NCBI RefSeq assembly: GCF_964355755.1
Contig: NC_092676.1
Location: forward strand, 16,226,288-16,290,287
DNA length: 64,000 bases
Direction of reading: 5' to 3'
Origin: Antedon mediterranea
Taxonomy: Eukaryota; Echinodermata; Crinoidea; Comatulida; Antedonidae
Positions 24,253 to 35,070 of the stretch are shown here, piece by piece. Numbering within the stretch: the stretch's first letter is position 1; the number at the start of each line of letters is the position of its first letter. Under the pieces are notes generated by a model. That model ran no database searches, was not told the origin of the DNA, and worked only from the letters and a program-made list of their open reading frames with translations. A program made the position numbers and the translations under genes.

Positions 24253-24889
24253 ATTAAAAGGAACCTTCCCTACGTTTTTTAGATCTATTTTAAGATCACA
24301 AACTATATTTAATGTAAAAATAATACTATATGGTCCTATTGCGATAACTTTTTTCGTCTTTAAATGGTTAAAAATGTGAAAAATAAGTCGATTCTAATAA
24401 TTATAGCGGCCCGCTATAAATCCGAAAATGCATTGCGCGCGGATTGATATTTCTGCTTTTCTTCTGTAATTAACCCACTTTTCGATCGATCGCGAGGCCA
24501 AAACAAATGGAAGACTCCTAACTTTTCAGCGAAAATACCGGGTTTTCCCCAATTTGTATCAACGGAGTCTGGCAAAAATAGAAAGACAATTAATGCAGTA
24601 ACTATACAACGTCAGGCTAGGTATATAGCTAGTGTACGATGTTCGTACGTTACCGATGTTTACCAGCTAGGCCTACTAAACTAAGCCTAGCTAGGCTACG
24701 CCTAAAGACCGTCCACGAGAGGTCAGTCGCCGTGAGTTACTTAGGTAGTCCATTGTTTCTCACTTTTTATCATAATTTACCATAAAACGTACATTTAAGA
24801 CAAGGAATGACCTGGTTTAATTTTTTAAAGTAATATATATGTATTATTTTTACAAAACGTCACAAATTGTAGGGAAGGTGTCTTTAAGT
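24253..24889. mobile_element. TIR element, about 637 bp
   Basis: The left arm reads attaaaaggaaccttccctac and continues to gtaaaaataatac. The reverse complement of the right arm reads cttaaagacaccttccctac and also continues to gtaaaaataatac. The arms are diverged, there is no ORF, and the exact ends are uncertain. Confidence 0.5.
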
Positions 24890-25224
24890 TTTAGTGGGAA
24901 GATTATCTAAACAAACGAATATGAATGTCTGAATATATGAATGAATATATATGAATACGTTTTTCAGTTATTTCCATATGTTAGCACAAAGAACTTAGCT
25001 AGTGCAAGATATAGCCTAGTGGAGACTAGCTGACTGGAAAAAATTCAAGCGCACTTTTGTACGGTACCTGAGCTGCAGCTTAATTTTGCTTAGAAAGAAT
25101 AACTGAGGAAATTACTGAAACAGCATTCGAGTCTCTGTTGATTTTATAACCACTTGTTGAGTTTGAGCATGGCTCTAGTTAAAAAAATATAACAAGCACA
25201 AACAGCCTACAACAGTACATGAGA

Positions 25225-25267
25225 GTTTAGTACTGTATATGTCTCTGAGACATATACAGTACTAAAC
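25225..25267. repeat. 43-bp near-perfect palindrome
   Basis: Two 21-bp arms (gtttagtactgtatatgtct + c) are exact reverse complements separated by one base (T at 25246). The single-base loop makes a microRNA hairpin unlikely. It may be a cruciform or the relic of a MITE. Confidence 0.85.
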
Positions 25268-25622
25268 ATTGCTATATTATAATACAACTAGCAGTTACCT
25301 GTCCATACGCAGGTACCATGTTATAATTATTTTAAGATTCAGGAATCAAAAAGATAGTACAGTAATATACATTAGGCCCTATACACAAATCTTTATATGG
25401 ATGTATAGAGCCGAAAAGTACATTATACAGCACTATACTGTATTCGTCTTTATATTTCAGTGTCTATTTTGATTTAATTCTAAAAGCAAGTCGAGTCATC
25501 GAGAATAATAATAATGCTCACTGTAAAATGAATGTTTGAAATTGCCACTATTCTATAACTGCAGCAGCTGCGCTGAACACATGTGCTGCTGTCTTAATGT
25601 CGCTAATGACCCGAGTGATCTA

Positions 25623-26465
25623 ATAGAGAGAAATGGCGAACCGACGACTAAAATCCGAGTGGGTATAAAATCATAACAAACCGTTGAGGGCGACACATTT
25701 CCTATGTTTATACACGTGAATCATGGCGTTGTCTAACCAATGTTGTTGCTGTAACGCTCATAATTCTTGTTGTATTTGTGTATTTACACAATAAAACAAT
25801 GAAATATGTATAAAAGTCATCCATCATTCACAATCATATTCCTAAAAATATCTCATATCTACATTAGACTTGGCCTATAGTATTATAGTAGAATGGTGTT
25901 ATCAAGTATCATTACTGGCGGTAGCCCCCCCTGCAGGAAGCATCACTAGCCACATAACAAAATGGCAGTTGTCAAGCTGAAACTAATGCTAGGCCTACAT
26001 CTACTAGAGAGGCTCTATTTAGTCTTACTACCTAGCTAGGAGACGCCTAGCAGCACCCTAGCTAAAGTAGTAGTAGTGAGTACAGTACGCAATAACGAAT
26101 TTCCAATATTATTATTATTATAATAACCGATAATCCGTGCTAGGCTCGAGGTACTACAGCATACATGCCAACTATCTAGGGCCTAGAGCTGGGTACAGTA
26201 TATAACAAAAACGCGTCTTAATTCAATCCAAATTAAAATAAAATATGTTAAGATTTGCCCATATAACATTAAAATTGTTAAGGGTGTTGCAAAAAAAAAA
26301 GATACTGCTATTATGTGTGTTTTAAACGTTCTTTTCTACCTTCCTTTTTAACTCAATCCATCGGAATTTCCCATACAAAAACATGTGGCGAAATGGTTTG
26401 TTTACAATCTATACCCACTCGGTGAAATTTGAGTGACGTCATCGCGGTTCGCCATTTCTCTCTAT
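25623..26465. mobile_element. TIR element, about 843 bp
   Basis: The left end begins atagagagaaatggcgaacc and continues to ccgagtgggtata. The right end is its inverse, with tatacccactcgg and ending in ggttcgccatttctctctat. Flanks gtgatcta (left) and gtgatgta (right) form an imperfect target-duplication candidate. It has no ORF of its own. Confidence 0.6.
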
Positions 26466-26728
26466 TGTGATGTAGGAAAATGGCTGAGAATTTACGAAAG
26501 CGGCTTTCGGCAGTTGCGCAGTTGCAAAGAAATTGGCCTAAAAAACACACTTTTCGTACAAATTTGCCGTTATGAATAGAGTGGAATTAAAAGGTGCTCA
26601 AGCTCGAACGGCTCTAGTATTGGACTTGCGGTTTTGGAGGAAATAAAGGACCAAATTTTGGCTTAGTGCTATTAAATTATAGAATTCCTATTAAGAGGAC
26701 ACTTTTTTAACCTTTTCCTGGTTGGCCA

Positions 26729-26736
26729 TACCTGAC
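26729..26736. repeat. Target-site duplication of foldback element 1
   Basis: TACCTGAC is repeated exactly at 28820-28827 and brackets the element. Confidence 0.85.
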
Positions 26737-28819
26737 GGGATCCAGTCAAGTCGCCCCATCGCAAAGTCGCCCCATACAAAGTCGCCCAATACAAAGTCGC
26801 CCCATCGCAAAGTCGCCCCGGCACAGTCGCCCCATTACAAAGTCGCCCCATCGCAAAGTCGCCCCAACGCAAAGTCGCCCCATCGCAAAGTCGCCCCAAC
26901 GCAAAGTCGCCCCATCGCAAAGTCGCCCACGGTTTTATTTCGGAAGTGCCGCCGCTAGTAGTACGCTGTTTTAATCATATAGCGGTTGCGTTTGATATCG
27001 ATTGCGTTGTTACTTTGGTCGCGCTAAATGTCGTATACATTATAATGTTTATCCTATTATATACATAATTTGTGTTTTAATTTTTATTTTACAGGTTATA
27101 ATGGAGTGATGTGCTTTTTAAAAATCATTAAAAAATAGTCCCTTGTTTGAAAGTTCTAAAAAGATTTCGAAAAGATTATCCCTGATTTATAGTTTCGAAA
27201 ATGTTAATTTAATATGATTTTAAAATTAGTTACCAGAGCCACAATTACGAATCTTTCTTCAACCTACGTGGATACCAGCTCATTTTTTAGGATAATATAA
27301 TAAGTGTATAAATAGTAGGCCTTCGTATATTTACAGTAGTTAAAACAATAACAGCGTTGTAAAACAATAAATGTTATATAGGCTACTTATTGATCATTTT
27401 GCATTTATTGACAAGTGTCTATAGTTATTTAATTTTAATTATGACTTTTCAAAATGAAGAAATAAAAAAAAGGGGATTTCTTCGCCGATATGATCGTTTT
27501 ACACATGCAGGTATTTTAGTAAAATTAAAACGCTACATTTTGACCATGGAAAACCCATCGTACAGATGATTATCGTGTGCGTGTTTTTTAAAAAGGGGAA
27601 TCCCCGACGGGCAGCAGAAAGACGTAGCAGCTGTGAGAAGGAAACAGATACCAGAAGGAGCAGCTCCGATTGGTTTCAGAGAATGTTTCAGATTGCGAGT
27701 CGCTTTTTATTCAACAGCAGTTTTCAACCCTTTTGGTTATAGAACATTCTAATTATCATGCCTAATAAATATCCTCATATCGGGTGTTTATTTAATTTTA
27801 ATAAACAAGACAGTGAAGAGGCACGGAATAATACGTACACGGACGTACGACGAATACACACATGCACGTCATCATTTACGACATAATATAGTGGCGATAT
27901 GATGCAATTTTATAATGGATATAATGATGGGATTGCATTTCCAGGCTTATAATCAATGTTCATTGTAATACTATGTATATAATAGTAAACTGAATGTTTA
28001 TAAACAAATTGTTTTACCTAATTTGTTGCATATAAAAATAAAAGACACAGACGTAGCCTATGTTCCCTATAAAATATTTCACATTTAAATTTATGTACTG
28101 TTAAATGACATTATGCTGAATAATAGGCTTACTATAATCTTAAACTATGTTTACAAATTGTCATTTTTAAGGCACACATCTTTCTCTCATCATAGACCTC
28201 AGTGTAAAATAAAAACAAAAATCAATTATTAATATAGGCCTAATAATAATAAATATTCATCGACCAAAGTAAAAATAATCTAGATCGTATAACATCATTT
28301 TATCGCGACCAAAATTAAACGCCACCGATTTCGAACGCGACTGATATCATCGTAAAACTCCGACGGGGTTTCCCCATCTTCAGATGGTGCGTTGTAGTGC
28401 GACAACGGCGGAGTAATTACGGGGGTTTCCCTCTGGTGAGAGCTAGCACGTTAGTGCGACCGCGGAGTGATTAGTTGGGGGCTTCCTCTCTGATGATTGG
28501 GGAGCGTGCCGATCGTGTGACCTGAGACTACATGGAGGGGCTTTCCCTTTTATGCCTACACGTTCCGTGTTATTTTGTGTATCATTGCGACATTTTACGC
28601 ACTTTTAAACTATTTTTTAACGTTTTGGGGCGACTTTGCGATGGGGCGACTTTGTGTTGGGGCGACTTTGCGTTGGGGCGACTTTGCGATGGGGCGACTT
28701 TGCAATGGGGCGACTGTGTCAGGGCGACTTTGTTTTGGGGCGACTTTGCGATGGGGCGACTGTGTATGGGGCGACTTTGTATGGGGCGACTTTGCAATGG
28801 GGCGACTTGACTAGCATCC
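26737..28819. mobile_element. TU-like foldback transposon, long copy (2083 bp)
   Basis: The ends are inverted: GGGATCCAGTCAAG at the left and CTTGACTAGCATCC at the right. Each end leads into a tandem array of a 15-16-bp unit (GTCGCCCCATCGCAAA and variants), running in opposite orientation at the two ends (26748-26930 and 28626-28808). The element is flanked by an exact 8-bp target duplication, TACCTGAC (26729-26736 and 28820-28827). The inner 1.7 kb carries no transposase-like ORF, so it is non-autonomous. ORFs across the tandem units are artefacts. Confidence 0.85.
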
Positions 28820-28893
28820 TACCTGACATACAAGATGCTAAACAATTGTTACAGTATATTAGAATACAGTAAAACTCATATTAAGGAAACACC

Positions 28894-29025
28894 TAAAACT
28901 CTTTCTACACTATCAACCTTAATGTGAAAAAAAAAGTAATGTGCACATGGCTACGATAACATAACACTACTATTATTTGAGCACATCACACTTGTTTTTG
29001 TTAAACTAGTGTAGACAGAGCTTAA
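28894..29025. mobile_element. MITE, TCTGTCTACACTATC family, copy 2
   Basis: The left end is taaaactctttctacactat and the right end is its inverse, gtgtagacagagcttaa. It lies just downstream of the GPN2 stop codon, so it may form part of the 3'UTR or cleavage region. It is more diverged than the other copies. Confidence 0.6.
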
Positions 29026-29076
29026 AAGTGTCCCTAGTTGGCATAGTGTTTGTTTCATCAGTGGAGGGATTCTACA

Positions 29077-31110
29077 TTATAATACTGTGCAAGGATATTT
29101 GAAGTACTCAAAGTCAGCTCCAACTGCACATGACATCAATGCTTGCATGTTGCGTTCTTCTAAATCCCCAAACACATAACCATTCGCTTTATCCACTAAC
29201 TTCATCACATTTAACATACTGTCTTTATTCTGTAACAATCAAGTAGAAACTAATACAAAAAAAATTGTATTTTGGAAATCAACAAACCCACAAACAAACA
29301 AACAAACAAACCCACATCAGAGTGCTGTTAATTCTTCTAGTTGATTAGAAACTGGTGTTTGGGAATCTGTCATGTCATAATTAAAACAGGTAAATGTATA
29401 CAGAAGAAGATTCAGGAACTTGGAAAAAAGGGGAGGTCCTCTTTTGACCATTTAAAGGAGGTGCTGGGTTTACAATTGAGAACTTTTAAAACCTATTTTA
29501 TTTGACTTTGTGAAATGTTACTCTAAAAATAGTGAATCATTGATTTAGTGTAAAGTGATTTCCTTGTAAACTACAGTACCTGAATGTTGAGCGTACAAAA
29601 TGACACAAGACTGTAATCTTGAATCAAACCAATCATTGCTTCATTTAGTTTCTTGAACTTCTTCACAAATGGCACATCTTCCAAATGATCCAAAAGATAG
29701 CTCAAATCAGACACTTCAGTGTAATAATCAAGGTTGAAAGCTGAAAGGAAAATAAAGCATAAAAGCATTTAGTGGAACCTAAAGAAACTACAAGAACTTC
29801 TTAAATACAGTAGGTATAGTGAAGTTGTTTCGCTTTATAATTTATTCAGAATAAAGGCTGTCACTACTGACAACACCCACCTTTAGTCACTCGCCTTGAC
29901 TATGAAAAAAATTGTATTATTTATTTACCTAATTTTCCATATGTTTCAACCAAATCAATTTTTGAGAGAACATTGATGTGTGGTAGCTCAAGTTGCAGCA
30001 TTGTAGAGAGAGATGTCAACAAAACAGAAATGAATTTGGATGGATCACTGCAATAATGTGAGTCTACTAAATGTACAGCCACAAGCTGCAAACGAGAGAG
30101 ACATTTTTAGTAATTTCATAATTACATTTTTGCTATTACGAAGATTAAACAAATGGGATGGTAATTAACATAGCGTTATTGTTATTTCGAGACACAAGCG
30201 ATGACGGTCATCCCCCTCCTAAACACAGTCTGCAGACCCTGTACATGCAGGTTTGGAGGTTTCTGTGTTAGCAAACTTCAAAAGGATGAACCAGGAACCC
30301 CTATAAAACCTTAAAAGGTGCTTACGAGTCTGATGTTTATCTTTTTTAATGAATCCAGAAGAATCAAAGTGAATTCACAGCCTACATATACTATAATATA
30401 CATAAAACTTAATATTTTTTTTAATTAAGTAAAAATGAAAAACTTGGGTATACCGTGTGCATTCAGTTCGCGTACTGAAAGTTTCAAAATGACGTCATTA
30501 ACTTTGCCATTTATCGCACCAAATGTTAAATCAACCAAAAACAGTCCTGATAAAATGGGAATGAAATATACTGGGATGCACAGATTTATAATATGCATGT
30601 AAAAATTTCATCTATAGTAATGTACTGTACAAAAAACTTGGTTGGCTTTCTCCTAAATACAGTTTTTGTGAAACTGTTTTAACCATTAATGATTCAGTTT
30701 CCTGAATAACTGGCCTTTACCTTAAAATTCAGTTTTAGTAATTTCTGCAGAATATTTTTAAATGAATTATGATGAGTGTAGAGTTCAACTTGTCCTGGGC
30801 AATCAAATAACAAGTAATAGTCCTTCAGATTCTCCAGTTTCTTCAACAACCAGTCCACATTCTTTTCTAAATATTCCATGCAATAGATCAGACTGCCATT
30901 CGGTCCAAGATGGAGATTATCCATTACATCTGCAACAGATATCAATTCTGAGATGTCAACATCTGGAGTAAATGGAAGAAGGTCATTGCCAGGATCTAGA
31001 TTAATGATGGCTACTTTCCGACCAATTCCTGTTAAGAAGTGTTTCATTCCATTGCAGTAAGTTGTCTTTCCAGCTCCTGGTGGTCCAATCAGTACTTGAG
31101 CAAATGCCAT
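29077..31110 (-). CDS. GPN2: GPN-loop GTPase 2
   Basis: GPN2 is a small GTPase of the GPN family, which acts in assembly and nuclear import of RNA polymerase II/III (family knowledge). Exons on the - strand are 31110-30721, 30085-29929, 29740-29580 and 29229-29077. Phases agree and the protein is 286 aa, slightly shorter than the vertebrate protein. The start is the ATG at 31110-31108, because [17 protein letters not shown] aligns with the family start. Visible motifs are the P-loop GPPGAGKTT (residues 9-17), the family-defining Gly-Pro-Asn loop in LHLGPNG (69-71), the G3 motif FDCPGQVEL (102-110), and the G4 NVLSKIDL in exon 2. Exon 3 carries [20 protein letters not shown], a block typical of GPN2 and not of GPN1 or GPN3. 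The last exon encodes [10 protein letters not shown] and ends PCTVL-stop. Fragments of exon 1 also occur near 23.7-24.0 kb. Confidence 0.95.
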
Positions 31111-32513
31111 CACTTTAGTTTAAAGCTCAACTGTAGGCTGTAATAAAGAAAAAAACTTACTTTTGAGGTAAGCAGCCCGAATGATTGAAGTGTGTGTGCT
31201 AAATGTTCTTGCAAAGTTAAGATTAGTAATTAGTTTGTTAGAATTAGAATCCCCCCACTTTCGTCTTCCACACTCAACTAGGCCTAGGCCCTGAAAGGTT
31301 AAAAAATGTTACCAGTTAAAATTATGTTAAACTTACTTTCCTTTGTTGTTGTTTTATGATAAAATTGTAATTGAAATTATATTATTATTTTATAAAACAC
31401 AATAAACCTAAAGACCATGAGCGCTTCATTTCCTACTACTTATATGTACTGTACTACTACATCATGCATGCAGTAGGCCTACTAGGCTACTGTATAAATA
31501 AATCACTATGCCCTAGCTAGGGCTAAAATATTAGGCCTAGGCCTCGCCTACATGAATTCGATCCAACTCGGCCCTAAACCATCTCGGCCAAAGTCAAGTC
31601 GGCCCCACGTCAAGTTGGCCCCGCGTCAACTCGGCCACAAGTCAACTCGTCCTCAAGTCAACTCGGCCTCACGTCAACTCGTCCAAAAACTAATCCGTCA
31701 ACTCGGCATTTAAAAACTATGGAACGCAAAAAGTGCTAATATAGTAGTTAATATTATAATGGCAGGATAAACATCACAGAGTACGGTTGGACTAGGGCCT
31801 ACATAATAGACGAAATAAAACGGAAAATTCAATGTAAATTATAACACACTGGGCCTAATCGTTTAATTGATAGGTAGTATTTATTTATATTGTTTGAAAT
31901 AAATAAATATTTCTTCACATTCTGTATACAGGAATAACTGTCGACAGACATTTAATAAATTAATAATATTTAAACCATAATTCGGTCTACTAATGTATAT
32001 ACATCAATATAAAAAGAATAAAATATTAACATTAAAATCATAACAAATAAAAAGGCAAGAATACAAATTGCATAAGCATTATGGGTATAGGTTCCATGCA
32101 CACACACCCAGACATGAATGTGCATTATTTTCAAATAGGCCTTACAGTTTTTTTTGTATGACATTTTTATTTTCATTTCGTTTCTACTTCATAATTATTC
32201 ATAATTAATACAGTACACCATGGGAAGAGAGAAATTTGCTTCCATAACAGTCCATAGGGATGTGATTGTGATTTTATTGTATTAAATTATGGATTCATGG
32301 AATTTGTCATGGTGTGTTGTTACTAATTTCTTCCTCACTATCATCCGATGACCATCCAGAAACAGCTACCATTTTAACTGTTGCCCGTTGTCACGGAATA
32401 CGTCTCAAAACAGGTGTGAATGTTTAAAATGTAACGATGAACGGACGCGCGTCACGTTGAAAAAAAACGGCGCCATCTTCCGTTACACGAAACGGAACAG
32501 GTACGGATGGTGG
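31111..32513. other. GPN2 upstream region
   Basis: This holds the GPN2 5'UTR and promoter on the - strand, a CTAGGCC-rich patch (31490-31550), the short tandem array at 31553-31690, and AT-rich spacer up to the retroelement. No other gene is supported. The last four bases (gtgg, 32510-32513) are the retroelement's target duplication. Confidence 0.5.
31553..31690. repeat. Tandem array of about 16 bp (GTCAACTCGGCC), possible solo foldback arm
   Basis: About seven diverged units of GTCAACTCGGCCCCAC occur in tandem after gatccaactcggccc. The GATCC-led start and unit length resemble the ends of the TU-like elements at 26737 and 39416, but the unit sequence differs. No matching inverted arm is found in the window. 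Confidence 0.55.
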
Positions 32514-33180
32514 TGTTGTAAAACGGCCGAGAGTGCGAAGCTACTACAATTATTACACAAGGCGTACTAGCTTACCTTTTAGGCGGGACTGGTCTCTTGC
32601 CCCCTGGTGGCCCAGATGAAGTGCGATACACAGAAGAGTACGAACAGTCCACTCCGATGTGTGGCTGCTGGTAGTGATAAACACACAGGCCAGCCTAGGA
32701 GGACTAAACGTACCTTAATTCTGTTACTGTGTATGTGTGTGGCTACCCAGTGAGCAATCCCTCAGTACTAGCTAGGCTAGTAGGGTCGAGCTTGACCCCT
32801 TGTGGCTCGTACCTCGTAATAGTAGCAATGAGGCTTAAACTATACTATATAGGCCTATAACCTATTCAATCACAGTGAATACCTGTTGTTCCACCAATAT
32901 TACCGTAGAACTGGCTTATATACCGCTCAGTCTAGGCTGGGAAGCTTACACAGGAAACCCTGCTGGCTATAGGCTAGTCGGCTAATGTATATCAAACACC
33001 AGGGAACGTGCGTAATGGCTGATACTGATACAGCATAGGCTTAGGCCTAGTCACGATTTACGTCCGTTCCGTCTAATGTCATGCGTTCAAAGAGGCCGCT
33101 CCGGCACCGGTCAGTAACGCATGTGACCTCGGGTCACACCTTGGGTCGACCCATTATTATATAAGGGGGTTTTCACTACA
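32514..33180 (-). repeat. 3' LTR (667 bp)
   Basis: It is a direct repeat of the right-hand LTR. On the coding strand it starts TGTAGTGAAAACCCCC and ends GTTTTACAACA. A TATATAA-type motif (plus 33157-33163) lies close to its coding-strand start. It differs from the 5' LTR at the sites ttaattctgtt/ttaattccgtt and acgcatgtg/acgcacgtg. Confidence 0.92.
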
Positions 33181-33190
33181 CTCCTCCCAA
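33181..33190 (-). other. Polypurine tract
   Basis: The coding strand reads TTGGGAGGAG immediately before the 3' LTR, the expected place for the plus-strand primer of an LTR retroelement. Confidence 0.7.
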
Positions 33191-33721
33191 TTTTATAAAG
33201 GCTGAGCCCAGTGTTCTGATGTGGTCCAGTGCCTGGTAGCAATCGAGACTGCTTAATTAGGAGGATTTGAGGTAAACTCAGAAAAGTCCATCCCAATTGA
33301 AAATCTGCAAAGATAACCATTCTACACATCTTCCACAGTGAACCAGATCCAGCTCAGGATAGCAATGTGGTAAACGGTCAGTTAACTACCCAGGGGCTGT
33401 CAGTCGCGAGGTTGGAGTTACTTCACCCTTCTTCTCAGCGAGACAAAGAACAGTCTTAGGCTAATCAATTTGATAACAGTACTGGTCCATAGGGGACACA
33501 GCTTCGTGGATTTGCCCTGTGGCTGGCTAAGGTATAGCACATAGCCCTTGTCGGGTGAGGACACGGAAATCGTTATCCCTTTCCATGCATCACTGCGTCT
33601 CCCCACAGGTAAATCCAATAACCTTTTTACCTTATACGAAATGAGAGTCCATCATCGGACGAATGTAGGGCGGCTTTATTCAACCAAAAGAATTCCAAAC
33701 TTGGGCTGGAAGAATTAGCTC

Positions 33722-35026
33722 CTAAAGTCGGTATCTCAGGCTGAACTGCCGTGACCATGCAACCTTCGTCCTGTGAATATACAAGTAATTTAATCCATTT
33801 GGGGCCCGGGTTTCTGTAATGGTCCTTAAACCTCCTGGGTCCCAAACAAAACCCTCACTCCCTATCTCGACACTTGTGTATCGAATCTGAGCAACTCCTT
33901 GAGTGACAATGCAGTGCTCGGATTCCTCCAAACAATACACTGCATTCAGGCTTAACCTTTTCTCCTGAGTGGCAAGAGAAGACAGTCCTGCATCCTTAAT
34001 GGAGGCGGGATGGGCACACAATGCACCGAGTATGTTGACCAGATGACGGGGTCCTGCCGAAACAGGCACATCATTGCTGGGTACTGAACACACGTCAGCA
34101 GCGTTAACCGCACCCACTTCCGTCGGCTCGGTCTCCGTGGCTGGGGCAATGTTCCTGCCCTTCTTCAATGTGATGTACTGATTAGAAGTGTTGACCACAC
34201 ACAGGTGCGACTTCCGCAATCCCTGGTGTGTGGTAACTGGAATTGCCAACGAAGACTTCATCTCTGGACCTATAATGTAATCTGGTAATGGTAAATTGTT
34301 CGGTACGAGTTGACATTGGACACGCATTACTGAGTGTGGTGGTATCACTCTACGTTTGGCAACAAGGACACGGGCGATTCCAGAGGATTCGGATTCCCGA
34401 TTTTTCCTCACAGACACCATGCTAGAGCCTATTGTTAGCAGCAACTGTCCGCAGTCTATCATGGCCTTATTTTTCACCATAAAATCCTGACCTAGTAACA
34501 TTTCATCATGAATCGGTGCTACATAGAAGAATTCAGTGTAGACATCCGATCCCAATCTCAAGTTAATAGGTCGTCCCACTCTGTAACCAGGCATTGATGT
34601 ACCTCTACCTGCTAGAGTAAAGTTAAGCTCGGCTACAATAGGTGGTTTAGACAATAAACGTGAGTATACATTATCTGAGAGTATTGTCCGTTCCGCAGCC
34701 GTGTCCACAACAGCTGCCACTTCGGTTTGATTTACGCAGGCAGTGGTGAATAAGGCACGGTTGGATTGTACTCTGTTGATAATAATGGTTTTTTCAGTCT
34801 CATCTGCTTTGGTCTCTACCTCCACGGTTTGAGCTTGGTTTGTTGCACTCAACCCCAACAGATCGTCGGTCGGAGTAGTGCCTACAAATGAACCTTTGCA
34901 ACCTGGGAGTAGTGCCAGCGTGTTCTCTGAAAAAATACTCATAGAAACACTATTATTATCATGGACATTATTATTATCATTGACATTATTCTTTTTATGT
35001 ATTTCAGCCTTTGAGTCAGAGCCCAT
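33722..35026 (-). CDS. Retroelement aspartic-protease ORF
   Basis: This 434-residue ORF is in the -1 frame relative to the preceding gag ORF, and its frame is open upstream of the ATG, overlapping the gag end (35071). That layout fits expression by frameshift. The likely protease active site is AAVVDTAAERTILSD, with Asp-Thr-Ala in place of the commoner Asp-Thr-Gly. It is followed by a flap-like region and by EMLLGQDFM, which matches the ILG-D motif of retropepsins. The C-terminal 200 residues are not recognised. No polymerase motif follows. The 33190-33720 stretch downstream has only short unrecognised ORFs. Confidence 0.7.
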   Translation of the reverse strand: MGSDSKAEIHKKNNVNDNNNVHDNNSVSMSIFSENTLALLPGCKGSFVGTTPTDDLLGLSATNQAQTVEVETKADETEKTIIINRVQSNRALFTTACVNQTEVAAVVDTAAERTILSDNVYSRLLSKPPIVAELNFTLAGRGTSMPGYRVGRPINLRLGSDVYTEFFYVAPIHDEMLLGQDFMVKNKAMIDCGQLLLTIGSSMVSVRKNRESESSGIARVLVAKRRVIPPHSVMRVQCQLVPNNLPLPDYIIGPEMKSSLAIPVTTHQGLRKSHLCVVNTSNQYITLKKGRNIAPATETEPTEVGAVNAADVCSVPSNDVPVSAGPRHLVNILGALCAHPASIKDAGLSSLATQEKRLSLNAVYCLEESEHCIVTQGVAQIRYTSVEIGSEGFVWDPGGLRTITETRAPNGLNYLYIHRTKVAWSRQFSLRYRL

Positions 35027-35070
35027 AGAAGATGACAGGTTGAGAAGCTGGGCTGCGTTCCCAACCTGCT

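Larger units (their letters stand above)
24180..26736. other. Non-coding region rich in inverted-repeat elements
   Basis: No supported gene. It holds a TIR element at 24253-24889, a 43-bp palindrome at 25225-25267, and a second TIR element at 25623-26465. CTAGGCC-type low-complexity sequence is present at 24660-24705 and 25985-26070. Confidence 0.55.

Noticed and set aside
26479-26577. Short ORF MAENLRKRLSAVAQLQ as a first exon
   Set aside because: It has only about 32 codons, begins beside a TIR element, and no downstream exon could be joined to it.
26672-28872. Overlapping ORFs such as GDFAMGRLC or KSPHRKVAP repeats
   Set aside because: They are six-frame shadows of the 15-16-bp tandem units at the foldback ends. 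The same patterns recur at 39326-40142.
32388-32570. ORF MSRNTSQNRCECLKC...
   Set aside because: It runs from host sequence across the retroelement boundary at 32514 and has no recognisable domain, so it is chance.
33190-33720. A reverse-transcriptase remnant downstream of the protease
   Set aside because: ORFs here show no RT motif such as the [FY]xDD box. They are short and unrecognised.
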